Source: Paulownia fortunei (lineage: Eukaryota; Streptophyta; Magnoliopsida; Lamiales; Paulowniaceae). Taken from it: DNA of 64,000 nucleotides. Each line of letters opens with the position of its first letter. The stretch's first letter is position 1. A model generated the notes under the pieces. The model saw only the letters and a program-made list of their open reading frames with translations. It was not told the DNA's origin and ran no database searches. The stretch is from contig CM033114.1 in assembly GCA_019321725.1 (NCBI GenBank), positions 12,566,278-12,630,277 of the forward strand. The letters run 5' to 3'. Positions 1 through 11,492 of this stretch are shown here, one piece after another. The position numbers and the translations under genes are program-made.

Positions 1-327
1 CAAGTTTCATGCATGCATTTTAGGTATGAATTTCACAACCAATGACCTCTTTGGTCTAAACAAGAAATGTATTTGGTGCTCTATAGGCTTGATTTTCATA
101 CACCTTCTCCACCAATGTAGACACCACACAAACTTAGATAAAAAGGACTTTAATTAGCTTGTAATGTAAGGCTTAGGTTTGAGCTTACAAAGAAAGGGTA
201 AGGATAACACAAAATAAGAGGGTTAAGTGTTTTTGCACTTCAACATCTTTACTCCCCTTCTTTCATCTTTCTTTCCACTTCTCTGCCTATTTTCTTTGGG
301 ATTCATGCTTTTTAATCATGTTCTTTT
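1..327 (-). mobile_element. Athila-like Gypsy internal fragment (inverted)
   Basis: Read on the minus strand this stretch aligns by eye with 10960-11265: both share a block around ccttacattacaag, a following tggtggagaag-type block and a final tgcatgcatgaaac block, in the same order. The 10792-11492 copy leads into an Athila-type polypurine tract and LTR, so this piece is inferred to come from the 3' untranslated internal part of a related element in the opposite orientation. No protein is recognisable. The fragment stops where the Copia LTR begins. Confidence 0.45.
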
Positions 328-2446
328 TGTTAGAGTATGATGTCCAACGCCCTAATTAGATTGGGTGTATCATACTCTTTTCTTTTGTAAGATAATTTTA
401 TTAGGAATCATACAAATAAAAAGGCACTTTATTTATCTTATGCCTTGCATTTTTATTTCTGCACATTAGATAAAGTTCTTAGACCAAATTTAGCTATTAG
501 GTATGGTCGCGCATATAATGGCGATCATAAAACTTGCCTCTAAGGCTTTGGTCTTAAATAAGTTCCGAGTCGAGGGCTTTTTAAGATGTGACATCAAAAA
601 GCCAGTAAGACTCACGTATACGATGCATGCTCATAAGCGAGGATACTGAATTCCATTAGTATTAATGTAGAGACAAAAATGCATGTATATATGGGTGCTT
701 GTTAGAGAAAAGTTACACCAAAAATGGCCCGTAGAAAATTCTTAGCTAGAGGCTTTGCCATTGAAATAAAAACTTCTGTGTTACGATAGTACACGGCTAG
801 TCCTCAGACTTGAGGCATGATGGTAGCCTTGTGTGCATTCTGCAACACTTTGATATATCTTTTGATTGCTTCACAATCACAAAAGGGGTGTGTTGTGTGT
901 TACACTGGTGTGCATGGAGGTTTGTCAGTGACCAACATAGAAATCGATACTTGTCTTTTTAAAAAGGGAATCTTCTATGTTTTCATAGTTCGTGATTCAA
1001 AGACCTTGGCCAAGGCATGATGAATTTTGATTCATAAGGAATCAATGGAGTTTGAAATGGAATCACATTTATTGAATCATTTTGGATTTTGACTTAGAAT
1101 CCATGCCCTAGATTCAGTCGAGAGAATAGTTGTCGGAAGGACCGTATGTGTATGGGACTCGCAATTGAATAGGTTTACTCGCTATTTCACCTAAGACTAA
1201 TTTGCCATGATTACTTACTAGATGTTTTCATAGATAGTGAGGTTCTTGGAACTAAAAAGTTAATTCCAAGCGGATTATGTAATTGTTATTCATAAGTGGC
1301 AAATATTATAAGCCCACTACTATCTTAGTTTTAATGTTGTAAAGGATCACACACAAATTTGGAGCGGAACATTTTGAATCTAGGAATTAATCCAAGTAGT
1401 TGGATTTATTTAATTAATGGAGATTAATTTAGGGCTTAAATTAATTCAATAAGTTGAATTAATTATTCAATTAAGTGAAGGGATTAATTAATTGAAATAA
1501 GATTATGAAGCCCAATTGGTTAAATTCGATTAATTAGATTAATTAATGGACTTTGTGAAAGTCCAAGCCCAAAAGTGAGGTGGATTTTTATTTAAAAGCC
1601 CACTTGAATTATTGGAAGAAACTAAAAAATAAGATATTATAATTTTCTTTTTAATTATCTTTTGAACATAATTAGAGATATTATATATCTATCATGATTG
1701 CATTGGAAGAGCACAACACAATCAAGAAGAGAGATAAGGTGCCAATTTTACGGCTTGTAGAAGTCCACAAAATCGGCCACATTCATTCTATAGGGATAGG
1801 TTCATTGAATTGGTTGTTTTTAGAGAGTTTGACTCTTCCAAAACAACTAATTTCAACACATAAAAATATAGAAAAATAATAGAAATTATTGAATAATTTT
1901 CAGCCATCTATTTTCCTTGAAATGGCCGAAAATTTGAGGATGTATCTATCCCAATTTTCGGCCACTTCAAAGTATTAAAGTAAAAATTATTTTTCATCCT
2001 TAGCAATTTTTTTCTCTCTTCCAAATACCTCTTCCAAGATAATCAAAAATTTTCTTTGATTATTTTATATATTGAATTATTACTTCCACAAGTTGGATTA
2101 AGAATTAATACACACAAAAGCACTCCAAAAATCACTAGCGAGATTTTCAATTCTATGTTCTAGTCCAAACGTGTGGACTATCTTTAAAAGGGGGATATTT
2201 AGATCCCTTGTGAACCTTTTTCGAGAGTGATTGATAGCAATTGATGCTGCTCACCCTACATCAACCATACTGCATCAAAGGTAAAAATCCGAGACTTTAT
2301 TTACTTTTTTAAAACTATCAAAAACACGCGATTGTTAGAATCGCTTCAAACTAGGGGTGATACAATAGTTGTTGTTTCATATGTTTTGTTTTAAAGTAAT
2401 TTTTAAATTCCACTGTGCACACCCTGATGTTATAACAAACCTATCA
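328..2446 (+). repeat. Copia copy 1, 5' LTR
   Basis: It begins tgttagagtatgatg and ends ..ctatca, one base before the primer binding site. It aligns with the 3' LTR at 8573-10791 through many shared blocks, for example around ataaaaaggcac and the atgcatgctc..taag segment. The first 50 bases hold a perfect 10-bp inverted repeat (332-341 and 369-378) that the 3' LTR lacks. Short ORFs inside (817-1020, 1694-1879) have no recognisable product and are not called. Confidence 0.75.
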
Positions 2447-2447
2447 A

Positions 2448-2460
2448 TGGTATCAGAGCC
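2448..2460 (+). other. Primer binding site, Copia copy 1
   Basis: tggtatcagagcc lies one base after the LTR end. This is the usual plant Copia site complementary to the 3' end of initiator methionine tRNA. The same motif occurs at 28886-28898 and in mutated form on the minus strand at 35959-35970. Confidence 0.8.
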
Positions 2461-3194
2461 ACAATTTTATATTTTTGATATGTTCATTTCAGATTTGTTT
2501 AGTGTTTATATTTGATAAGCTTGTATCATTTAATTGTTAAACATGTTGCAAATTTTGTTAGATTGTGGGATAAAATTCTTTTTGTAAATTGTTTAATTAG
2601 TTATATTTATGTACACACACAAACATTCAAATGTTTCATTGGTTACAACTTGGACATCAAGCGATGGGGTTTGATCATGGGCTTGAGTAATGTTTGTGAG
2701 GTGATGACCACACAAACTACTCGCTTGTGAACACCTTTTCGGGTTGATGCCAAGCAAGTGACTGATGGGACATGTCGGGTCACTGCCCAACGCCAGACAG
2801 GCTAGACAGCGGCTGCCTGGCAGCCGCCGGTAGCACAACAGAAGCAAGCACAGCTTGAGCCTATTGGCCGAGAGTAGAATGCTCTCGGCTGCGTGTGTAT
2901 GTGTTTTTACGGATTAAATTTTTAATTAAAATTAAATGTTAATTTTAATTTCAAAAAAATAGTTTTCTTGAAAACTATTTTTTATCCTAAATCTTTAATA
3001 ATTGACAACTTTAAACAACTTGGTAAGTTTATATGTTAGATTTTATTTAATGTTCTTACTTGTGCATATATGATGATGAGCATTAAATAACCCACCTAGT
3101 AATTTAATTGATGATATCTTGGATAAAATCAAACCCCACTTAATTTACAAAATTAAGTAAAGAATTTTCTATAATTCAATTTCAAACAAAAATG
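2461..3194 (+). other. Copia copy 1 untranslated leader with GC-rich block; gag missing
   Basis: This is AT-rich leader with one GC-rich island at about 2740-2890 (runs such as cggctgcctggcagccgccgg). Other copies of the family have a comparable island at the same distance from the PBS (about 23560-23690, 29070-29170, and inverted at 30280-30365 and 35690-35800). No gag or zinc-knuckle sequence follows. The leader passes directly into integrase, so a deletion removed gag, protease and the integrase N-terminus. Confidence 0.55.
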
Positions 3195-3998
3195 GACAAG
3201 ATTTGATCTATATGGATGTATAAGGGTCCACTAAGTCTTGGTGCTCGTGGAAACTATCACTACTTTATAACCATTACCGATGATTATTTTAGGTATGATT
3301 ATGTTTACCTTATGAGGTACAAATTTAAAGCCTTTGAAAAGTTCAAAAAAATTAGATATGAAGTGAAGAAATAGACTGGACTAAGTATCAAGGCTCTTCA
3401 ATCAGATCAAGAAGATGAGTACTTGAGCACAGAGTTTCTTGATTATCTAAAAAAGCATAGGATTCTCTCACAGTGGACTCCTCATGTTACTTCACAACTC
3501 AATGGAGTTTCGGAACACATGAATCAAACCTTGTTGGATATGGTTCGATCTATGATGAGTTTCACTTCGTTATCTCTTTCATTCTGGGGCTATGTCTTAG
3601 AAACAGCAGCATACCTATTAAATAGGGTGCCATCTAAATCCCTGCCCAAAACACCTTATGAGATATGGTATGGTAAGACACCTTTCTATAAATATCTTAG
3701 GGTATGGGGGTGTGTTGCTTATGTGAAGCAGCAAGTGGGAGATAAGTTGGATATGAGATCCAGCTTATACAAGTTCGTAGGGTATCCAAATGAGTTTATT
3801 GGATACTACTTCTATGACGCCTCAAAACAAAAGGTGTTTGTTTTAAGAAATGCCACCTTCCTCAAAGAAAAATTTCTATTAGATGGAAGTGGCAAAGTTG
3901 TGGAACTTGAAGAAGTTCAAGGACTACAGAACGTCCTAAATGTTGTAGTAGATGACACAACAGTTGATGCTGGGCCTTCTAAGGCACAACCTCTTTGA
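3195..3998 (+). pseudogene. Copia integrase core, degenerate
   Basis: The translation resembles a Copia integrase catalytic core: GNYHYFITITDD, a segment aligned with the usual LRSDrGGEY (here LQSDQEDEY), and GVSEHMNQTLLDMVRS, which carries the glutamate of the D,D-35-E triad. An in-frame TAG lies at about 3373. The segment with the first catalytic aspartate is eroded, and the SDRGGEY motif is altered. A continuous frame runs from 3423 to 3998 and includes the WGCVAYV block typical of the integrase C-terminal side. Upstream integrase, protease and gag are deleted. Downstream, the coding sequence is cut by the insertion starting near 4067. Confidence 0.8.
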
Positions 3999-4066
3999 AG
4001 ATACAAAAGGGTCTCAAGGGCACCTACAAGGTGCGGCTTTCTATTAGAGAACAAAGACGAGAGACT

Positions 4067-7015
4067 TGTAATAACCTCCCAAAAATATGTCTACATATAT
4101 AGAAATAACCTTTGCAACACAGTTTGTGCATATATGTGTGTGTATAACTTTTTTTTAGCTAGTTAGTTTGACAAAACACTGATAAAATTAAAGTACTTTC
4201 ATATCCTGTAACACTGTATATACATAGATAGTTATTTGAACAATAACAAGGTTTATCAAAGTCATCACAAACTGAGACTTATTTATAATGGAGTTTAGAA
4301 AGTGATGTATAGGATAAAGTCTCTAATATAATACATAGACTGTAAAATCAAAAGCACAGCCCATAAAATAGCCCAACAGGTCGTCATCTATGTACATTGA
4401 TCTTTGAAAGCCTGCAGGAGCTCCACTACCAGCCCAATAAACCAGAGGTCTCAAGTCTCACTATACTCACCTACAATGCATGAACTATAAGAGCTAATGC
4501 TCAATAAGAAAAAATAATGTATGCCAAGAGTATGATATAAATTCTCATGCAACTCATCTCTAAGATATGATGCTATAACTGTGTCATATTTGAGTACTCA
4601 TAATTCAAAAAGTTTTTATTCAAAATTACTTCATTTTATAGGGCCATTGGCCCACCTACTATGTACTAAAAAGAGCTCTGCATAATATCAATAATCAAAT
4701 GGCCAATAATAGATTGATACAGTCGAGTGGACCACCCTCCTGTAACCCCTAGAGATACACCCCATGTCTTCCCCTGTGATCACCCGTGAAGTATCCTACC
4801 CATGGCATCAATCATAAGAAAGGCACAGTCAAGTGAACCATCTCTCGTGATCACCAAAGGTTCACCCCCTGTCTTTTCTTATGATCCATCGAGAAGTATC
4901 CCACTTGCGGTACCTAAAATATCACATAAGCATGTCTCGCATGCCTCGGTGCACTATACATGAAAATCATTTCTCAAATCATATCGTGCATGCAAGAACC
5001 TTAACTATACCTATATGCCTTGCATGCACATGCAAATGCACATGAATGGTGTATTTAATATGAAATGCAAGTCATCTTGCTCTCAACATGTTTCAAGAAT
5101 CATAAGCCTCTTAAGATACACAATATACTTGTCATCCAATCAATTTAAATATCATCAACACATTAGGTATAAATACTTTAAGATATAGTATGTTCATGTA
5201 TTGTTGTTGCAAATGGATCTTTACTTATCTTTCACTTGGTTGGTAGCTTAGTATAGATTTGTGTAATGTTCTTCTCCAATCTTAGATGAAAAATAGCGTG
5301 TAATATTACCCAAAACCAAGCACCATTCCCAATTTGGCAAGTTGAAAGTGCAAAATCTCATACTAAGACCTTAAACATCAAACTATATAGGTAACAATCA
5401 AACTTTTACAAACTATAACCCAATATAGTCCCTCAAATACCTTAATTTAGCATCTTAGATATATGTAAACATCATGTAATTGAAGTATTATAACTCTAAT
5501 AGCATGTACCCAATTGTTAGAACTCAATAGTAACATGCTAAGTTATCAAATGGAATAGATTCAAATTTTCACATTTCATTGCTATCCAATTCAGTTGCAT
5601 GATAATTTTAACATTCTTAAGAATATTAAATCACTCCCAATTTTGTACCACACTTAGAAAACATATAGACAAACATAACTATATTATAAAATTTCCAAAA
5701 CCCACTGATTTACCTCTGCAAAACCAGCCCCTTTATCACAGCACGAAAACTGCAAGTTCTAACATGATAGTTTTGAGTGTCTCATCAAATATCAAACTAT
5801 ATTTTAATTTCTAACCCCTCAAAACTTATATCCATAACCTAGACTCATATACAAACACATCCATGGTGAGAATACAGGTTTTTTCAAGGTATTGCCCCTT
5901 TTTATAAAGCTTTAAGAATCAAAATCAGCAACTACACAGTTTCTAAATTTAGTGATTCCTACTAAGGTTTTGCAACCAAAGGTCCATGTTTTATGAATAA
6001 TAAGACCACCAGAAACACCCTAACATGATTATAAACAATAATAGAAGCTTTAAAAATCATAAAACCCTAAAATAATATTATAATTAGCACCAAAAGTGTG
6101 AGTGAAATCACATATGCACAAATTCAGCTTTAACTTGTCAGTTACTACTTCACTTTGCCTCCTTCACCCTCTCTTTTAATTGAGATCACCTAGGGACAAC
6201 TTGGAGAGCTTAAGGTAAGTATTTGGAAGATGAAATAACTCATAAATGGTTAGAAGTCGTGGGTTAGTTCTTAATAGTGAAGAAAGGCTTGAGATGTTAT
6301 CACTTGATGTGTCAAAGCATAAGTTGACAACACTTGTGATTTCAAAGCATAAGATGGCAACACTTGTGAGATCAAAGCATAAGGTGATAAGTATGAGGTG
6401 TTCAACCATGAGGTATCAAGCATGAGGTATTCAACCATGAGGTGTTATGTAAGAGGCGTTCAAGCATGAGGTATTCAAATATGATATTATACACACTTTA
6501 TACAGCTTTAATCTAGTGTTTTTCAATATTTATTTATCTATTTACAACTTATTTTAATTATTGTACGATCGGATAATAAATTCTACCATAATTTCTTAAA
6601 TATTATTCGATCTCTAAACTGATTGATATCCGATTCTTAAAAGATTGTCTAGTTTATAGTTCTAAAATCATATGCACATATGGACCTTGTAATATGACAC
6701 TTAAATCACATTATATCATGTCCAATATCCCAAGTATGTTAATTTATTGATGTATACTAGTAACACCTTTAACACCTCTAAAATTATAACATATAACCTA
6801 TGAATATCCAATATATTAACCAATCTATTCTTTTTCTTATCTAAATGTAAAATTACTTAATTAGGTGATAAGATCTTAACCACTAACATCATGTGATAGG
6901 ATTAAAGGTCTAACGACTTAGAATATTATATAAGATGCCATGTAAATGTTAATGCAAATTAGCATATAAGTAGCATGTAATGCATGAATCATATTAACCA
7001 AGTAAGTAGTGTGAG
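4067..7015 (+). mobile_element. Insertion in Copia pol, probably a solo LTR of a chromovirus-type Gypsy
   Basis: This block separates the integrase and RT of copy 1, and flanking pol homology resumes at about 7020, so it is an insertion. It starts tgtaataacctccc, close to the TGTAACACCC-like start of many plant chromovirus LTRs. It has no protein-coding similarity, which suits a solo LTR. Two diverged copies of a ~65-bp unit (about 4729-4800 and 4846-4912) sit inside it, as does the 30-bp/15-bp minisatellite at 6301-6480. The 3' boundary is uncertain and no clear target-site duplication was found. It could instead be another non-coding transposon. Confidence 0.38.
6301..6480 (+). repeat. Minisatellite: three 30-bp units, then six ~15-bp units
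   Basis: Three consecutive 30-bp units (6301-6330, 6331-6360, 6361-6390) share the pattern cacttgtg..tcaaagcataag. They are followed by about six ~15-bp units with core atgaggtattcaa/c (6391-6480). The second array may derive from the first, because both contain gcat(a/g)ag-like cores. Confidence 0.85.
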
Positions 7016-7029
7016 GCTTGAGTATTATA

Positions 7030-8095
7030 GGATTCTCCTTGGATAATGATCCAAGAAGCTATAGAGAGGTTGTGACATCGACTCAAAGAAGTGGTAAGAA
7101 GCTATGCAATCTAAGATGAACTCCATATCCTCCAATAAGGTATGGACCATGGTAGACCCACTATAGGGAACTATTCTCATTGGCTATAAATATGTCTACA
7201 AGTAAAAGCTTGGAGTAGATGGAGAGGTAGTGACCCAAAAATCATTTCTGGTTGTAAAAAGTTATACTCAAAAGTAAGGAATTAATTACGAGAAAACCTT
7301 TTCACCCTTGGCGATACTTAAATCCATCCAAATTTTGCTAGCCATATCTGCATATTATGACTATGAGATATGTCAAATAGATGGGAAGACCATTTTTCTT
7401 AATGAAAACATTAAGGAAGAAATTTATATGAAGCAACCAGAAGGCTTCATATCCAGTAGGAGTGAGCAAAAGGCTTGTAAGCTTTAGAGATCTATTTATG
7501 GACTCAAACTAGTTTCGAGGAGTTGGAACATCCAATTTGATGAAACAATCAAAAAGTTTGATTTTCATAAGAACCCAGATAAATCATGTGTCTATAAAAA
7601 GGTTAGTGGAAGGGTAGTTACATTTTTTGTGCTCTACATTGATGACATCTTACTCATTGGGAATAATATAGGGATGTTACAGTCAACAAGGACTTGGTTA
7701 TCTAAACAATTTTCTATGAAGGACTTGGGAGATGCATCTTTTATCCTAGGGATAAAGATATGTAGAAATAGATCTAGAATATTGATCGGACTATCCCAGT
7801 CCATGTACATAGACAAAGTGCTAAAAAGGTTTAGCATGAATGAATCGAAATGAGGATTCCTGCCAATGAGTAATGAGGTTTCAATCTTTAAGGCTCTGTC
7901 TCCCAAGACATCTGAAAAAAGAGAAATGATGACTTGCATGCCTTATGTTTCTGCAATAGGGAGCATAATGTATGTAATATTGTATATAATGCTTGATATC
8001 ACATATGCTCTGAGTGTCACGAGCAGATATCAATCCAATTAAGATCATCCACAAGAACTTAAGAAGGACTAAGGATATCTTTTTGATATACGGCA
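7030..8095 (+). pseudogene. Copia reverse transcriptase, degenerate
   Basis: The frame resembles Copia RT in order: VWTMVDP, IGYKYVYK, KLGVDGEVVT, ETFSP-like (EKTFSP), LLAISAYYDYEI, QIDGKTIFLNENIKEEIYMKQPEGF, SIYGLK, and the catalytic YIDDILL at about 7637-7657. The connection region follows, with LSPKTSEKREMMT and SRYQSN near 8020-8040. Several in-frame stops occur (for example near 7162 and 7485), and the first catalytic block has changed from QMDVKTAFL to QIDGKTIFL. A short deletion separates it from RNase H. It is not functional. Confidence 0.85.
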
Positions 8096-8556
8096 ATGGA
8101 AAACTAAAACTTGAGGGATATATAGAATCTAGTTTTTAGTTCGATATAGATGACTCGAATTCCATGTCTAGATATATATTCACCTTGAATGGTGGTACGA
8201 TCAGTTGGAAAAGTTCCAAGCAAGCGATGACTATAGACTCTACCACCGAAGCTGAATATATTATTATATCATATGCAACAAAAAAAACTATTTGAATAAG
8301 AAACTTCATTCAAAGGTTGGGGGTAGTTCCATCCATTGTTAATCCAGTTATGATTTTACTGTGATAACAATGGAGCTATTGCGCAAGCAAAGGAGGCAAG
8401 ACCTCATAAAAAATCCAAGCACATTTTGAGACGTCATTGTAGATCGAGTTGCCTCAATAGAAAATATAGCAAACCCACTCACTAAGCCCTTAGCATAGAA
8501 GGTACTAGACGGACATCTCGAGAAGATGGGCTTTAAATACATGGGCAATTGGGGCT
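8086..8556 (+). pseudogene. Copia RNase H, degenerate
   Basis: Recognisable RNase H blocks are GKLKLEGYIESSF, FTLNGGTISWKSSKQAM, the STTEAEY motif (catalytic glutamate region), YCDNNGAIAQAKE (catalytic aspartate), KSKHI, and the C-terminal ENIANPLTKPLA followed by HLEKMGFKYMG. Stops at about 8137 and 8293, a frameshift near 8357 and a small deletion near 8432 break it. It ends at the polypurine tract, as expected for the pol 3' end of Copia elements. Confidence 0.82.
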
Positions 8557-8572
8557 AGGGCAAGTGGGAGAT
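8557..8572 (+). other. Polypurine tract, Copia copy 1
   Basis: agggcaagtgggagat immediately precedes the tgttag start of the 3' LTR. This is a standard Copia plus-strand primer region. An eroded counterpart lies on the minus strand at 26589-26605, next to another LTR of the family. Confidence 0.78.
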
Positions 8573-10791
8573 TGTTAGAGTATGATGCCTTCTTTTGTAA
8601 ATACAATTTATTGGGAATCATATTAATAAAAAGGCACGTTCTTTATCTTATATCTTGCATTTTTCTTTCAACACATTAGATAAAGTCCTTAGACCAAATT
8701 TAGTTATGGAGCATGGTCACACAAATAATGGCGCTCATGGAACATATCTCAAAGACTTTGGTCTTAAATAAGTTATGAGTCAAAGGCTTTTTGAGAACGA
8801 ACATCAAATAGCTCAATAAGACTCACACATACGATGCATGCTCGTAAGACAAGGATGTTGCATTCTTTATTAGAGACACTAGTGCATGTATGTGGGTGCT
8901 TGTTAGAGAATAAGTACACCAAACATAGACAGCAAAAAATTCTTAGTTGGAGGCTTTACCTATCGAAATAAGAATTTATGTGTTCAATAGTATACGACTA
9001 CTCCTTAGACTTGAGACACGACGGTAGACTTATGTGCATCTAGCAGCACTTTGATATATCTTCTGATTGTTGGACAATCACAAAAGGCAATGTTGGGAGT
9101 TGCACTAGTGTGCATGGAGGTTTGTCAGTAGCCAACATAGAATTCAACAATTATTTTTTATTTAACAAGGGAATCTCATGTGTTTTCACAGTTCATGATT
9201 CAAAGACCTTAGCCGAGGCAGGATGAATTCTAATTCATCAAGAACCATTGGAACTTGAAATAGAATCACACTTATTGAATTATTTAGGGTTTCGATATAT
9301 AATCCATGCCCTAGATACAATCGATGGATTAGTTGTCAAAAGAACTATATGTGTATTGCACTTGCAACTGAAATAAATTTACTCGCTATTTCACCTAAGA
9401 CTAGTTTTCCATGATTACTTGTTAGGTGTTTTCATGAATAGTGGGTTTCTTGAAATTAAGGAGTTAATTCCAAGCGGATTAATTAAGTGGATTAATTAAT
9501 TAGAATAATAGCTATTCAGAAGTTGTAAATGTTGTAAGTCCAATACTAGCTTAGTAGTGAACTTAAGAAGGTTACACATCTTTATGGAAAGTAATATTTT
9601 AATTTTGGGATTTTTCCAATGGTTGAAAATTAATTAATTAATTAATATTAATTAATTAATTAATTAAGAGTTCTATTTAATTTAATGGTTAAATTAAATT
9701 ATTCAATTAAGTAATTGGATTATTTAATTAGACCTAATTTGATTAGAAATCCTAATTGGAGTAAATAATAATTAATCAAATAGATTCATTAATATGGGAT
9801 TAAATCAATTGGATTGATTCTTAACCCAAAAATTAAAGTGAATCACTTAAGAAGCTCACTAGAATATGAAGAGGATAATTAAAATAAATATGATTTATTT
9901 AATTAATATATTTATATAATTAAGTAAATAGTGACCGATTTTTATAGGATAAAAATTGGCCACTAAAATTTTTATTTTATATAAATATATTTTTTATATA
10001 TATTTGATATATATCTATTTTGATATTAATTAAAAAATTCAAATTAATATCAAGAATAGATGTAGATATTTTTTTATGGCTAATACAGTCTCAAATAAGT
10101 CCATATATATTAGAGAGAGAAATCTTACAAAGATCAAATTTTGAAGTGGTTCAAAATTAACAAACTCTCCAAAAGTTGGAGTGTTGCAAATTTTCGGCCC
10201 CTATTAATAGGGTAGGGCCGAAAATTGCAAGTATTTTTTTAGAAAAAATTATTTTGTTTGTCTTATATTTTTTTCTCCAAGAAAAGAAAAGAAAAAGAAA
10301 GGTGTTTCTTGAGAGTCTTGATTTTCTTGTTCTTTAAAGAAAACTAGTTTCTTGATATTCTCTTTACATCAAATTTTTAAAAACTTAAAGAATCAATTTT
10401 TATTGTTTTTGAAAGATTGTTTTTGATTCATCTATTGGGTTAAAGGGCAAAAATTACTCTGAATCTAGATTAGAAAAAAACTTTAAGAATACTAGTGAAT
10501 CCTTTTATCTGTGTAACTTTTCATATTGTGGACCTGATAGAGGGAAGACATATGGATCCCTACGAGCCTAATAAAATAGGAATATAGCAATTTATTACTT
10601 CATTCCCTACATCAATCTGAGTGCTTGAAGGTATAATCTGAATTTAATATATTTGCTTATATATTCACTTGATAAGTGTGATCATTAGAATCACTTTCGA
10701 ATTGAGGGGATATATTTATTTGATAAATCTATGTCTTTATAAAAAAAATTAATGTTTCGCTGCGCATGCCGCTACGATTATACCGAACCCA
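8573..10791 (+). repeat. Copia copy 1, 3' LTR
   Basis: It starts tgttagagtatgatg directly after the PPT and ends ..cgaaccca. It aligns with 328-2446 in blocks. Relative to the 5' LTR it lacks about 45 bp just inside the start and has gained AT-rich stretches (about 9620-9670 and 9900-10030). Extensive mismatch between the two LTRs indicates an old insertion. The ORF at 10833 on the minus strand lies beyond the LTR and is not called. Confidence 0.75.
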
Positions 10792-11492
10792 ATATTTAGG
10801 AGTATGAGTAAGGAAAATGTGCAATAAAACCATCACAACTCATGTTGATGAAAAAAAACAAGTTTAGGGATTGTAAAAGCAAAATAATAATGAAGCTTGG
10901 GATTCATGAATGAAAAGAATAAAAGTGTGTTAAAATAGAAAAGAAAAAAAAAGTTAAATCCCAAGGGAAATAGGAAGAGAATTGGGGAAGGATCAAAGAA
11001 AGTGGTAGAGTGTGACACTATGTGCAAAGACTTTAGGCTCTTTTACTTTGTTAATTCCTATCATTTCTTTGTAAGACAATACTTAGGCCTTACATTACAA
11101 GTTTATTGAAGTTTTTTTTATCTATGTTGGCTAGTGTCAACATTAGTGGAGAAGTTTTATGAAAAGCAAGCTTATAGAACACCTTGAACGTCTTTGCTTA
11201 GATTATTAGAGTAATTAGTTGTGAAATTCATACATAAAATGCATGCATGAAACTTTAGGTTGACACTTCACACACACAGGTTCTGAATTAAAGACAAGAT
11301 TGATGAAGCATAAATTTTTTAGTGTCATTTGACTAGCTTTGTGACTAACATTTGGATTCATGTGCAATAAAGATTGATGAAGTATTTGAATTGACTGATC
11401 AAGCTTAGTAATTTATGATCATAGTATGAGCCTGTGATTATTTGATTTTAATTTTTGCTCAAGGACGAGCAAAAATTAAGTTTGGGGGTAGT
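10792..11492 (+). mobile_element. Athila-like Gypsy internal 3' end with polypurine tract
   Basis: The segment ends ctcaaggacgagcaa followed by the G-rich tract tttgggggta (11481-11490), next to an LTR starting tgatagg. The CAAGGACGAGCAA plus TTTGGGGG combination is characteristic of Athila-group Gypsy elements just before the 3' LTR. Upstream, 10960-11265 matches the inverted fragment at 1-327. No env-like or pol protein remains. Confidence 0.6.

Larger units (their letters stand above)
328..10791 (+). mobile_element. Ty1-Copia LTR retrotransposon, copy 1 (degenerate, with an inner insertion)
   Basis: The order is 5' LTR, initiator-Met-type primer binding site, leader, integrase, RT, RNase H, polypurine tract and 3' LTR, which is the Ty1-Copia gene order. 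Both LTRs begin with tgttagagtatgatg and share long blocks. Gag and protease are missing: the leader joins directly to the middle of integrase near 3195. A ~2.9 kb unrelated segment (about 4067-7015) separates integrase from RT. Every coding segment has in-frame stops, so the copy is not autonomous. No matching target-site duplication is visible (ctttt on the left, atatt on the right). The lineage within Copia is not settled; RT and PPT fit Tork/Angela-like groups. Confidence 0.78.

Noticed and set aside
3423..3998. Independent 191-residue gene
   Set aside because: It is the open part of a broken Copia integrase between LTRs of the same element.
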